Shown: piece by piece, positions 50,027 to 58,133 of the stretch | How the letters are laid out: each line of letters opens with the position of its first letter | Numbering within the stretch: position 1 is the first letter of the stretch | Origin: UMGS1883 sp045636425 | GTDB lineage: Bacteria > Bacillota > Clostridia > UMGS1883 | DNA length: 64,000 nt | Assembly: GCA_045636425.1 (NCBI GenBank) | Contig: JAZTXM010000002.1 | Span: 153,325 to 217,324 of the forward strand | Reading direction: 5' to 3' | Program-made: the position numbers and the translations under genes | The notes under the pieces: model-generated | Seen by the model: only the letters and a program-made list of their open reading frames with translations | What the model was told of the DNA's origin: nothing | Database searches by the model: none

Positions 50027-50736
50027 TTCGCCACCTCGATTGCTTCGCTAAGGTCTATATCACCGGTGTATATTGCCTTACCCACAATTGCACCATAAAG
50101 ATTCATACCGCGAAGTGCCTTTACATCTTCAATCGTAGACACACCGCCCGATGCCACAATATCCATTGTGAATTTTTCTGAAAGCTCGCGGTAAAGCTCG
50201 CGGTTTGTCCCTCTCATGGCACCGTCACGGGAAATGTCGGTACATATAACGGTTTTTACGCCTAAATCCTGCATTCTGGCAAGGAAATCCATGCCTGAAA
50301 CATCGCTTGTCTCAAGCCAACCCTTTATGGCTATCTGCCCGTCCTTAAGGTCGGCACCTACGGCAATTTTGTCGCCGTATTTTTTGCATACGCTTTCGAG
50401 AAACTCAGGGTTATTTAACGCCGCTGTTCCCAATATCACACGCATTACACCTGCATCAATATATTTTTTTACGGTTTCTTCGTCTCGGATTCCTCCGCCG
50501 ATTTCCACCTTGAGTCCGCTTTCCTTTGCAACCGCCGCTACCACTTCAAAATTGGGAGTCGTGCCGTCTTTTGCCCCCTCAAGGTCAACCATATGGATAT
50601 ATTCGGCACCTTGTGCCTTGAATCCCTTTGCCACCTCCAAGGGGTTTTCGCTGTAAATTGTCATCTGATTATAATCGCCCTTGTATAAACGAACAGCCTT
50701 TTTATCATATAAATCTATTGCCGGAAAAATCAACAT
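50023..50736 (-). CDS. hisA: ProFAR isomerase
   Basis: 237 residues, a TIM barrel related to HisF; FPAIDLYDKKAVRLYKGDY at the start with the catalytic Asp, and CTDISRDGAMRGTN with the second one. It isomerises ProFAR to PRFAR. Confidence 0.97.
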   Translation of the reverse strand: MLIFPAIDLYDKKAVRLYKGDYNQMTIYSENPLEVAKGFKAQGAEYIHMVDLEGAKDGTTPNFEVVAAVAKESGLKVEIGGGIRDEETVKKYIDAGVMRVILGTAALNNPEFLESVCKKYGDKIAVGADLKDGQIAIKGWLETSDVSGMDFLARMQDLGVKTVICTDISRDGAMRGTNRELYRELSEKFTMDIVASGGVSTIEDVKALRGMNLYGAIVGKAIYTGDIDLSEAIEVAK

Positions 50737-50756
50737 TTTTTAAGGTCCTTTCCAAT

Positions 50757-51365
50757 TTACATTTCAGAAAATGCTTTAAGTATACTAAGTCCTGCCTTGC
50801 CGCTTTTTTCGGGGTGGAACTGACATCCGTACACATTGCCTTCTTCCGCCGAAGCGGTAAGCTCACAGCCGTATTCTGCCGTTGCTGTTACACTTTGAGC
50901 ACAATTTGCCGCATAGTACGAATGCACAAAATATACACAATCCCCATCAGTAAGATATTTAAAAAGGGGCGTTTCTTTTTTGAATATAAGGGGATTCCAG
51001 CCTATATGGGGAATACTTAGCCCCTCGCCTATTACATCGGCAATGGGGCGGATTTCACCCTTTATCAGTCCAAGCCCCTCATATTCTCCGTACTCATAGC
51101 TCTTCTCAAAAAGAAGCTGCATTCCCAGGCATATTCCGAGGATTGGCTTACCCTTTTTTGCTTCTTCAATTATAACTTTATCAAGCCCGCTTTGGGAAAG
51201 CTTTCTTCGTGCATCACGAAAAGCTCCTACTCCGGGAAGAATAATTTTGTCCGCAGTGCGTAAAACATTTTCATCGCTTGTTACAACGCTCTGGGCTCCT
51301 ATCACATCCAAGGAGCTTTTGATGGAAAACAAATTTCCTACTCCGTAATCGGTTATTGCTATCAT
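50757..51365 (-). CDS. hisH: Imidazole glycerol phosphate synthase, glutaminase subunit
   Basis: 202 residues, class I glutamine amidotransferase. The nucleophile Cys lies in PILGICLGMQLLFE, and the His-x-Glu pair in YGCQFHPEKSG. It supplies ammonia to HisF. It overlaps hisB by 4 nt. Confidence 0.97.
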   Translation of the reverse strand: MIAITDYGVGNLFSIKSSLDVIGAQSVVTSDENVLRTADKIILPGVGAFRDARRKLSQSGLDKVIIEEAKKGKPILGICLGMQLLFEKSYEYGEYEGLGLIKGEIRPIADVIGEGLSIPHIGWNPLIFKKETPLFKYLTDGDCVYFVHSYYAANCAQSVTATAEYGCELTASAEEGNVYGCQFHPEKSGKAGLSILKAFSEM

Positions 51366-51949
51366 AATACTCCTTTTGTAGACGGTATAGCGTCCTTTGC
51401 CTCCGCATCAATTTTTACTGCACCGCGTATTACACGGGCAACTGCTTTAAATGCACCCTCAATTATATGGTGAGAGTTTCTGCCCGCAAGCTCTCTTATG
51501 TGCAGAGTAATTCCTGCATTTTTTGCAAAAGCCTCAAAGAATTCATACACAAGCTCCGTATCGAAATCGCCCACCTTGCACGCAGGAATCGGAAGCTCGC
51601 AGCAAAGCATACCTCTGCCCGAAATATCAACTGCCGCTAAAATGAGTGCCTCATCCATGGGAAGTGTAATATCGGAGTATCTTGTGATTCCTCGGCAATC
51701 TCCGAGTGCTTCCTTTAATGCCTGACCGAGGGCAATTCCTATATCCTCGGTGGTGTGGTGATAGTCTACATACGTATCACCCTGACAAAGCACGGAAAGC
51801 GTAAGATTACCATGCTTTGCAAAAAGCGTCAGCATGTGGTCGAGGAAGCCGCACCCTGTCTGAATTACGCCCTTTTCGCACACATCAAGATTAAGATTGA
51901 GTTTAATTTCTGTTTCTGCCGTTTTTCTGTTAATTGTAGAATTTCTCAT
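51362..51949 (-). CDS. hisB: Imidazoleglycerol-phosphate dehydratase
   Basis: 195 residues, monofunctional. TGCGFLDHMLTLFAKHG and DYHHTTEDIGIALG, with a similar HHIIEGAFKAVAR in the second half, hold the manganese-binding His clusters. Catalyses step 7. Confidence 0.98.
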   Translation of the reverse strand: MRNSTINRKTAETEIKLNLNLDVCEKGVIQTGCGFLDHMLTLFAKHGNLTLSVLCQGDTYVDYHHTTEDIGIALGQALKEALGDCRGITRYSDITLPMDEALILAAVDISGRGMLCCELPIPACKVGDFDTELVYEFFEAFAKNAGITLHIRELAGRNSHHIIEGAFKAVARVIRGAVKIDAEAKDAIPSTKGVL

Positions 51950-51953
51950 AATA

Positions 51954-53012
51954 TCAGTCCTTTAAAATCTTTTTGATAGTATTTACAAAGGTTTCCATTT
52001 CCTTTGGAGTTCCTATAGTAATGCGGTTATACTCACGTATACGCTCGATAGTAAAATGTCTGACCAGGATTCCGTTTTCGCGAAGCTTCTTATAAAGCTC
52101 CTCGCCGCCGATTTTATCACTCTTTGCAAAGAGGAAATTAGTTTTGGACGGAAGAATTGTAAATCCCATTTCGGAAAGTGCTGCTGCCGTCTTTTCACGC
52201 GTTTCTATAATCTCCTGCCTGTTACGCTCAAAATATTCTTTATCCTTTATCGCCGCACTTCCCGCCGCCATTGTCATGCGGTTTATGTTATAGGGGTTTA
52301 TGCTGTAACGGATAGTGTTTAAATCACGGCAAAGCTCCTTTGATGCCACGCAGAACCCGAGCCTCGCCCCTGCCATGGAGCGTGATTTTGAGAAAGTCTG
52401 CACAACAATTAAGTTATCATACTTTTTGGTAAGAGGAATTGCCGTCTCTCCGCCGAAATCAATATATGCTTCGTCAACGATTACGATATTTTGAGGATTT
52501 GAGCTTACCACCCTTTCAATTTCACTAAGCGGTGCAAAAATCCCTGTGGGTGCATTGGGGTTAGCAATAACAATATTTTTATTGATGCCTATGTAGCGGT
52601 CAAAATCAATTGTGAAATCTTCCTCAAGGGGAATTTCCTCATAGGGGATATTATTAACCTCTGCAAACACGCTGTAAAATCCGTAGGTAATATCGGGAAA
52701 CACAAAGGGATGCTCATTATCTCCGTATGCGATAAATGCAAAATTCAGTATTTCATCCGAACCATTGGATAAAACCACGTTTTCTTTTTCCACACCGTAG
52801 TATGTCGCAATATCTTCCCTTAATGCAGTGCATTCGGGGTCGGGATATAGCCTTAAAAGCTCCGCCTGATATGAGGCTTCCTCCATTGCCGCCTTTGACG
52901 GAGGATAGGGCGATTCATTTGTATTAAGCTTTATATATTTCATATCCTTAGGCTGTTCGCCGGGGGTATATGGAATCAGCTTACTATGCTTTTGACTGAA
53001 AAATTTACTCAT
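51954..53012 (-). CDS. hisC: Histidinol-phosphate aminotransferase
   Basis: 352 residues, PLP fold type I. KLNTNESPYPPS at the start, NPNAPTG, VDEAYIDFGG, and the PLP lysine in TFSKSRSMAGARLGF. It makes histidinol phosphate from imidazole acetol phosphate. Confidence 0.97.
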   Translation of the reverse strand: MSKFFSQKHSKLIPYTPGEQPKDMKYIKLNTNESPYPPSKAAMEEASYQAELLRLYPDPECTALREDIATYYGVEKENVVLSNGSDEILNFAFIAYGDNEHPFVFPDITYGFYSVFAEVNNIPYEEIPLEEDFTIDFDRYIGINKNIVIANPNAPTGIFAPLSEIERVVSSNPQNIVIVDEAYIDFGGETAIPLTKKYDNLIVVQTFSKSRSMAGARLGFCVASKELCRDLNTIRYSINPYNINRMTMAAGSAAIKDKEYFERNRQEIIETREKTAAALSEMGFTILPSKTNFLFAKSDKIGGEELYKKLRENGILVRHFTIERIREYNRITIGTPKEMETFVNTIKKILKD

Positions 53013-53030
53013 TTTTAATTTCCTCTAACA

Positions 53031-54314
53031 TTAATTTTGCATTTCGCGAAAGCGACTCACCGCACTCTTTGCATGTGCTTCAAGACCCTCTGCCATTGCA
53101 AATTTATAAATATCGTCACTTACTTTTCTGAGTGCATTCTCGGTAAAATAAGTATACTGTGTCTTTTTAATAAAATCATCTACAGAAAGGGGACTTGAAA
53201 AACGTGCCGTTCCGCTTGTGGGAAGCGTATGGTTGGGGCCTGCAAAATAATCCCCCAATGCTTCGGGGCAGAATCTACCCATAAAGATGCTTCCTGCGTG
53301 CTTTACGCGGTCGAGATAATCAAAGGGATTATCCATGCAAAGCTCCAAATGCTCAGGAGCAATTTCATTGGAAGCATTAACCGCTGTTTCTATGTCCTTC
53401 ACGATAATGATTTTACCGTTGTTATCAATAGAAGTGCGGGCAATTTCCGCCCTTTGAAGGAGGGGAATCTGCCTTTCAAGCTCCTCACTGACTTTTTGGG
53501 CAAGCTCACGGCTTTCCGTTACCAAAACGGCACTTGCCATCTTGTCGTGCTCCGCCTGGGAAAGAAGGTCTGCCGCAACAAACTGAGGATTGCTTTTTCC
53601 GTCGGCAATAACAAGTATTTCGCTGGGACCTGCAATCATATCAATTGAAACCTTTCCGAAAACCTGCTTCTTTGCTTCCGCTACAAAAGCGTTTCCCGGA
53701 CCTACAATCTTATCAACCTTGGGGATTGTCTCGGTTCCGTAAGCAAGTGCGGCAATAGCCTGTGCACCGCCTGTTTTAAATACCTTTGTAACTCCCCCGA
53801 TTCTTGCCGCCGCAAGTATAACAGGGTTTACTTTGCCTGCTTTTGCAGGGGTTGTAATCACGATTTCACTACAGCCTGCAAGCTTTGCAGGGATACAGTT
53901 CATAAGTACGCTGGAGGGGTACGCCGCCGTACCGCCCGGAACATAAAGACCTGCTTTTTCAATGGGAATAATCTTCTGCCCTACGACAACACCCTCATCT
54001 TCATTTATAATAAAGCTCTGCCTTACCTGTCTTTTATGGAAGTTCTCAATATTCTTTGCCGCTTTTTTGAGGATTTCAATAAGCTCGGAAGAAACGCTAT
54101 TCATGGCTTCCTCATATTCCTCTTCGCTTACAAGGAGGCTTTCGGGAGCACCGCCGTCAAACTTGTCCGCATATTCCAAAAGTGCCTTGTCCCCGTTTTT
54201 CTTTACATTTTCTATAATTTCAGTAACCGTCTTTTCAATGGATGAGGTATCCTCGATATCACGGGCAAAGATTTCATCTATACTGATTTCTTCATAATTA
54301 TATATTTTAATCAT
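53031..54314 (-). CDS. hisD: Histidinol dehydrogenase
   Basis: 427 residues from ATG 54314, which has AAGGAG 6 nt upstream and gives the expected length; a longer in-frame start would lie inside hisG. VPGGTAAYPSSVLMN, GPGNAFVAEAKK, and the zinc-site residues in SQAEHDKMASAVLVT and GPNHTLPTSGTARF are present. Two-step oxidation of histidinol to histidine. It overlaps hisG by 8 nt. Confidence 0.97.
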   Translation of the reverse strand: MIKIYNYEEISIDEIFARDIEDTSSIEKTVTEIIENVKKNGDKALLEYADKFDGGAPESLLVSEEEYEEAMNSVSSELIEILKKAAKNIENFHKRQVRQSFIINEDEGVVVGQKIIPIEKAGLYVPGGTAAYPSSVLMNCIPAKLAGCSEIVITTPAKAGKVNPVILAAARIGGVTKVFKTGGAQAIAALAYGTETIPKVDKIVGPGNAFVAEAKKQVFGKVSIDMIAGPSEILVIADGKSNPQFVAADLLSQAEHDKMASAVLVTESRELAQKVSEELERQIPLLQRAEIARTSIDNNGKIIIVKDIETAVNASNEIAPEHLELCMDNPFDYLDRVKHAGSIFMGRFCPEALGDYFAGPNHTLPTSGTARFSSPLSVDDFIKKTQYTYFTENALRKVSDDIYKFAMAEGLEAHAKSAVSRFREMQN

Positions 54315-54957
54315 TATTTTTCTCCTTTTCGGAAACGTATTCCTCAATGGCATTTGCAATTTTTGAAATAACATCGTTTCTGAATTTGTAGCTTACCTTG
54401 TTGGAAATAAGACGTGCACTTATAGGCACTACAGTTTCATAAGGGCGAAGATTGTTTTCCTTAAGCGTTGTACCTGTTTCCACGATATCCACAATCACAT
54501 CGGAAAGCCCCAATATGGGAGCAATTTCAATGGAGCCGTTAAGCTTGATAATGTCAATTTCACGACTTAATGAGCTGTAGTACTTCTTTGTGATGTTGGG
54601 GAACTTTGTTGCCACACGGAGGGTTTTTTCGGGGTTGTCCACAAAATTATTTTTTGCGGCTACCGCCATACGGCAGACACCCATTTTAAGGTCACAAAGC
54701 TCATAGACATCGGGATTGTATTCCAAAAGTATGTCCTTTCCTGCCACGCCTATATCCGCCGCACCTCTTTCAACATAGATTGCCACGTCGGAGGGCTTCA
54801 CCCAGAAATATCTCACGCCTGTTTCTTCATTTTCAAATATAAGCTTGCGGTTATTTTCACGAATTGAAGGACAGCCGTAGCCTGCTTTTTCAAAAATGTC
54901 GTAAACCTTTTCTCCCAGTCTTCCTTTCGGGAGAGCTATGTTAAGCATATTATCCAT
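54307..54957 (-). CDS. hisG: ATP phosphoribosyltransferase, short catalytic subunit
   Basis: 216 residues, the short form without the regulatory C-terminal domain, which therefore needs HisZ. NIALPKGRLGEKVYDIFEKAG at the start (in part) and LGLSDVIVDIVETGTTLKEN, the PRPP-binding part. First step of the pathway and its control point. Confidence 0.97.
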   Translation of the reverse strand: MDNMLNIALPKGRLGEKVYDIFEKAGYGCPSIRENNRKLIFENEETGVRYFWVKPSDVAIYVERGAADIGVAGKDILLEYNPDVYELCDLKMGVCRMAVAAKNNFVDNPEKTLRVATKFPNITKKYYSSLSREIDIIKLNGSIEIAPILGLSDVIVDIVETGTTLKENNLRPYETVVPISARLISNKVSYKFRNDVISKIANAIEEYVSEKEKNND

Positions 54958-56068
54958 TTGCGATTTCGCCGCCTTTCAACACCTTGCAAAGCCTTTTATA
55001 ACGGATTACGCCGCTGTCTGTCTTTTGTACATTTACGCTTTCTCCGTTATTTTTAAGGTTGTCCGCCGCTTTTTTTATAAGGTCATATGATACGCCGTCC
55101 TCATAGGTTAAAAGCACGTCACAATCATACTGCTTGTTGGTGGTATCAATTCTTTCCAGCATATCGGAGTATACTGCAAATCCGATTGCACCGCCTACCT
55201 TTCCCATACCTTTAAGAAGATTGTCATATCTTCCGCCTGAAAGCACGCTCTTGGGAAGCTTATCCACATAACCGCGGAAAACTATTCCGTTATAATACCT
55301 TGTATCTCCTATAATTGAAAAATCAATAAAGATATTATCTGCCATATTGCAAAGGGAGAGGTTTTCAACAAGTCTTTTAAGCTCTGCCGCAGAATCAATC
55401 ATTTCGCGGTTGATGCAAAGCTTCTCAAGCTTTGATATAACCTCGGTTGCCTTTCCCGAAAGCTCGCAAAGGCTTACAGCAATATCACATATTGCACTGC
55501 CTACTCCGTTTTCCTCACAAAGCGTACGCAGGGCAAAGCTGTTTTTATCTCCGAAAAGGGAAAGAATCTTCTTCTCTGTTTCATCATTTACGCCTGCGGC
55601 ACCGAGCAGCCCCTTTATAATTCCCACAGAGGAAATATCTAAAATATAATTATCGCTTAAGGTTTCGAGGCTCTTTATGGCAAGAGCTACAACCTCGCAC
55701 TCGTCAATTTCGCTGATTTCACCCATGCACTCAATTCCCGACTGCATGATTTCCTTGATTTCGTGAGTTGTCTTGTCAGGGCGGTAAACATTTTCATTAT
55801 AATAAACCTTGCTTACTCCGCCCTCTGCCCCTTTGTAATTTTTGATAATCGAAAGGGTTACATCGGGCTTAAGAGCCAGAAGCCTTCCGCTTAAATCCGT
55901 AAAGGATACGATATTCTCACTGCCTACGAAATTGCGGTTTTTTACATACATATCGTATTCTTCAAAACGGCTCATCTTAAAAGGCATATATCCGCTTTCG
56001 TGATAGAGGGCTCTTAAGGCATACATGATTTTTTCTTCAGTTTTTAAAATGTTGTCATTCAGTGTCAT
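54950..56068 (-). CDS. hisZ: ATP phosphoribosyltransferase regulatory subunit
   Basis: 372 residues, related to histidyl-tRNA synthetase but without tRNA charging. FTDLSGRLLALKPDVTLSI and SGGRYDNLLKGMGKVGGAIGF correspond to HisRS motifs. It binds short HisG and gives it histidine sensitivity. First gene of the operon; the start follows AAGGA at a rather long spacing. Confidence 0.93.
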   Translation of the reverse strand: MTLNDNILKTEEKIMYALRALYHESGYMPFKMSRFEEYDMYVKNRNFVGSENIVSFTDLSGRLLALKPDVTLSIIKNYKGAEGGVSKVYYNENVYRPDKTTHEIKEIMQSGIECMGEISEIDECEVVALAIKSLETLSDNYILDISSVGIIKGLLGAAGVNDETEKKILSLFGDKNSFALRTLCEENGVGSAICDIAVSLCELSGKATEVISKLEKLCINREMIDSAAELKRLVENLSLCNMADNIFIDFSIIGDTRYYNGIVFRGYVDKLPKSVLSGGRYDNLLKGMGKVGGAIGFAVYSDMLERIDTTNKQYDCDVLLTYEDGVSYDLIKKAADNLKNNGESVNVQKTDSGVIRYKRLCKVLKGGEIANG

Positions 56069-56107
56069 TAAGACTCATTCCTTGCTTTTTATCAATTTCA
56101 CTTTAGC

Positions 56108-56136
56108 ATTTTACCACGGTAAAGCGATAAAGTCAA
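56108..56136 (-). promoter_or_regulatory. Sigma-A promoter of the his operon with a small palindrome at -10
   Basis: On the minus strand TTGACT (56131-56136), 17 nt, TAAAAT (56108-56113). TTTAC-CGTG-GTAAA overlaps the -10 and could be a repressor site. No T-box is visible in the leader of about 40 nt. Confidence 0.75.
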
Positions 56137-56207
56137 CCCTTATTTTAAAATTATCCGTTTAATTTTAGCACAAATATGGAATATAATCAAGTTTTTCGTT
56201 GAATTTA

Positions 56208-56261
56208 ATGAGAAAAGGGTATGACAAACCAAAAAATTTGTTTGTCACACCCTTTTCTCAT
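56208..56261. repeat. Long hairpin (22-bp arms) between hisZ and the small XRE gene
   Basis: ATGAGAAAAGGGTaTGACAAAC (56208-56229) pairs with GTTTGTCAcACCCTTTTCTCAT (56240-56261) with one mismatch and a 10-nt loop. No strong T run follows on either strand, so it is not an ordinary terminator. It lies downstream of a minus-strand promoter. Confidence 0.75.
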
Positions 56262-56282
56262 CAATTGTTTGGCGACATTTAT

Positions 56283-56311
56283 ATAGTATCATATATAGCC
56301 TACTTTGTCAA
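56283..56311 (-). promoter_or_regulatory. Divergent promoter in the operator region of the small XRE gene
   Basis: On the minus strand a perfect TTGACA (56306-56311), 17 nt, TACTAT (56283-56288). The transcript would run into the long hairpin and could continue to the his operon. AGCCTA/AGCTA half-sites at about 56295-56302, 56319-56329 and 56328-56340 could bind the regulator. Confidence 0.6.
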
Positions 56312-56357
56312 TATAAATAAGCTATAATTAGCCTATAATTGTTTAGGAGGGATTCTT

Positions 56358-56600
56358 TTGAATACTTATAATGTAGTAAAAAACCGTATACTTGCTCTGT
56401 GTAAGGAGTATAACCTTACAATTAATAAATTAGCATCGAAATCGGCTATACCTCCCTCAACATTAAAGAATATTCTTTACGGAAAAAGCCATAATCCCGG
56501 TATTGTCACAATAAAAATGCTTTGTGACGGTTTTGGAATTTCATTAGTAGATTTTTTCGATACTGCGGAATTCAGAAAATTAGAACAGGAAATAGAATAG
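56358..56600 (+). CDS. Small XRE-family regulator
   Basis: 80 residues from a TTG start with AGGAGGG 7 nt upstream. A single helix-turn-helix domain: YNLTINKLASKSAIPPSTLKNILYGK, followed by a short C-terminal helix. It has no sensor domain. Transcribed divergently from the promoter at 56283-56311, it probably represses that promoter and its own. The target beyond that is unknown. Confidence 0.88.
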   Translation: MNTYNVVKNRILALCKEYNLTINKLASKSAIPPSTLKNILYGKSHNPGIVTIKMLCDGFGISLVDFFDTAEFRKLEQEIE

Positions 56601-56610
56601 TTTTACATAC

Positions 56611-56649
56611 AAAAACAGACTGTAACCTTTTGGTAGCAGTCTGTTTTTT
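56611..56649 (+). terminator. Terminator after the small XRE gene
   Basis: AACAGACTG and CAGTCTGTT pair around a loop of about 14 nt that itself contains ACC/GGT, followed by six T. Confidence 0.85.
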
Positions 56650-56669
56650 GACAAATCCCTAACTTTTTC

Positions 56670-57248
56670 TTACATTAATATCGGTTGCATCTGTACTCCC
56701 CTAAGTGCACTTTCCACAGCAGGGATAAGATAATCCCACTTTGCCACAAGGGAGTCATTCTTGCCAATGGGGTCATCCTGTCCGAAAGGAACAAAGTAAA
56801 ACCCCCGTGAATTTAAAAGGGTACCGATATTTTTTGCCGACATACTGAGTCCGTCATTTGTAGACGGAGCAATTATAACGGGACGATTATTTCTGAGGGT
56901 TGCTTTAGCGGCAAGGGGAACGCATCCGTCATAAATCCCGTTTGCCAGTTTTCCTAATGTATTTCCCGTACAGGGAGCAATCACCAGAGCATCAATGAGC
57001 TTTTTGGGGCCTATCGGCTCTGCCTCTGTTACGGTTGAAATTATTTTGCGTTTACATATATCTTCAATTTCCGAAATATAGTCTTTGCATTTGCCGAAAC
57101 GGGTATCGGTTGAATACACCGTTTCACTCATAATGGGGAAAATGTCGTACCCCTCTTCCTTTACCTTACGCAGGGTATCGGTTACTTTCCGCATCGTGCA
57201 AAATGAGCCGGTAAATGCAAATCCCAACTTCGTATTTTTTGCATCCAT
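56670..57248 (-). CDS. dpaB: Dipicolinate synthase subunit B
   Basis: 192 residues of the flavoprotein fold. LGFAFTGSFCTMRKVTDTL at the start, PIMSETVYSTDTRFG, and VIAPCTGNTLGKLANGIYD are the SpoVFB signature. With DpaA it makes dipicolinic acid from a lysine-pathway intermediate in the mother cell. Many cluster I clostridia lack dpaAB. The start lies 3 nt after dpaA. Confidence 0.95.
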   Translation of the reverse strand: MDAKNTKLGFAFTGSFCTMRKVTDTLRKVKEEGYDIFPIMSETVYSTDTRFGKCKDYISEIEDICKRKIISTVTEAEPIGPKKLIDALVIAPCTGNTLGKLANGIYDGCVPLAAKATLRNNRPVIIAPSTNDGLSMSAKNIGTLLNSRGFYFVPFGQDDPIGKNDSLVAKWDYLIPAVESALRGVQMQPILM

Positions 57249-57251
57249 AAA

Positions 57252-58088
57252 CTATTCACCTAACTCACCAAATATATTGCAGATGGTTTCTTTTATGATA
57301 TTACCCGCAGTTATCGGTGCTACCTTCCCCGGAAGACCTAATGCCCATATTACCTTTACACCAAGGTCTTTTGCCGCTTCCATATCTACGCCGCCGGGCT
57401 TTGATGCCAAATCTATAATAAGGCTTTCCTTGCTACCTATCAGCACTTCACGGTCTATCACGCATTGGGGCACAGTATTAAAGATAACGTCCGCATCCGA
57501 GACGCACTCGGAAAGATATGAAAAATCAACCGCCTGCAGTCCCATAATGCGTGCCTTTGCTCTCTGGGAGGGACGGCGTGCACAAACGGTCACATTTGCG
57601 CCCATTTTTTTGAGCATGGCTCCGAGGGGCTCGCCTACTTTTCCGAAGCCCGTGATAACAACGTTAGATCCGAAAACCGTTTTGGGAAGCTCCTCCATCA
57701 TTATCTGAATTGCTCCCTCATAGGTGGGAACGGAATTTAAAATTTCCAGCTCTTCACGCATAAAATAGTCAACCCATTTTACGGAAAACACATCGGCAAC
57801 CGCCTTTACCCCTGCGGACATTTTCCCGGCAAGGAGAAGCTTGTTTTTGCCGATAAGGTGAAACAAATCCTTGAGGAGTACCCCCTCGGAAAGGCATGGT
57901 GCATCTACCGTTTTATCATCACGGCTGCACGGAAGCGGAAGAATTACCGCATCGGAATTTTCCACCGCACTCTTAAGGGGCATACTTTCATCAAAGAAAT
58001 TAACACCAAAACCTTCCTCTGTAAGAGCCTTACCTAAATACTCGGTCCTTGAATCGCCGCCGATAATTAAAATACGTTTAATATTCAT
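57252..58088 (-). CDS. dpaA: Dipicolinate synthase subunit A
   Basis: 278 residues. An N-terminal domain with RILIIGGDSRTEYLGKALTEEG and a C-terminal Rossmann domain with FGSNVVITGFGKVGEPLGAMLK; LPLPCSRDD is typical of SpoVFA. NAD(P)-dependent partner of DpaB. Its ribosome binding site lies in the 3' arm of a perfect hairpin. Confidence 0.95.
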   Translation of the reverse strand: MNIKRILIIGGDSRTEYLGKALTEEGFGVNFFDESMPLKSAVENSDAVILPLPCSRDDKTVDAPCLSEGVLLKDLFHLIGKNKLLLAGKMSAGVKAVADVFSVKWVDYFMREELEILNSVPTYEGAIQIMMEELPKTVFGSNVVITGFGKVGEPLGAMLKKMGANVTVCARRPSQRAKARIMGLQAVDFSYLSECVSDADVIFNTVPQCVIDREVLIGSKESLIIDLASKPGGVDMEAAKDLGVKVIWALGLPGKVAPITAGNIIKETICNIFGELGE

Positions 58089-58092
58089 AATG

Positions 58093-58130
58093 AAAACACC
58101 TCTCTATATATTATTACAGAGAGGTGTTTT
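58093..58130 (-). terminator. Hairpin between the histidine kinase gene and dpaA, covering the dpaA RBS
   Basis: AAAACACCTCTCT (58093-58105) and AGAGAGGTGTTTT (58118-58130) are perfectly complementary around a 12-nt loop. On the minus strand the 3' arm, with AGAGAGG, is the only Shine-Dalgarno-like sequence before the dpaA ATG at 58088. It starts 3 nt before the end of the upstream histidine kinase stop region, so it separates the two genes. Confidence 0.7.
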
Positions 58131-58133
58131 TTG

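Noticed and set aside
56069..56136. T-box or histidine attenuator before hisZ
   Set aside because: The leader is only about 40 nt and lacks a specifier stem, a T-box sequence or a His-rich leader peptide.
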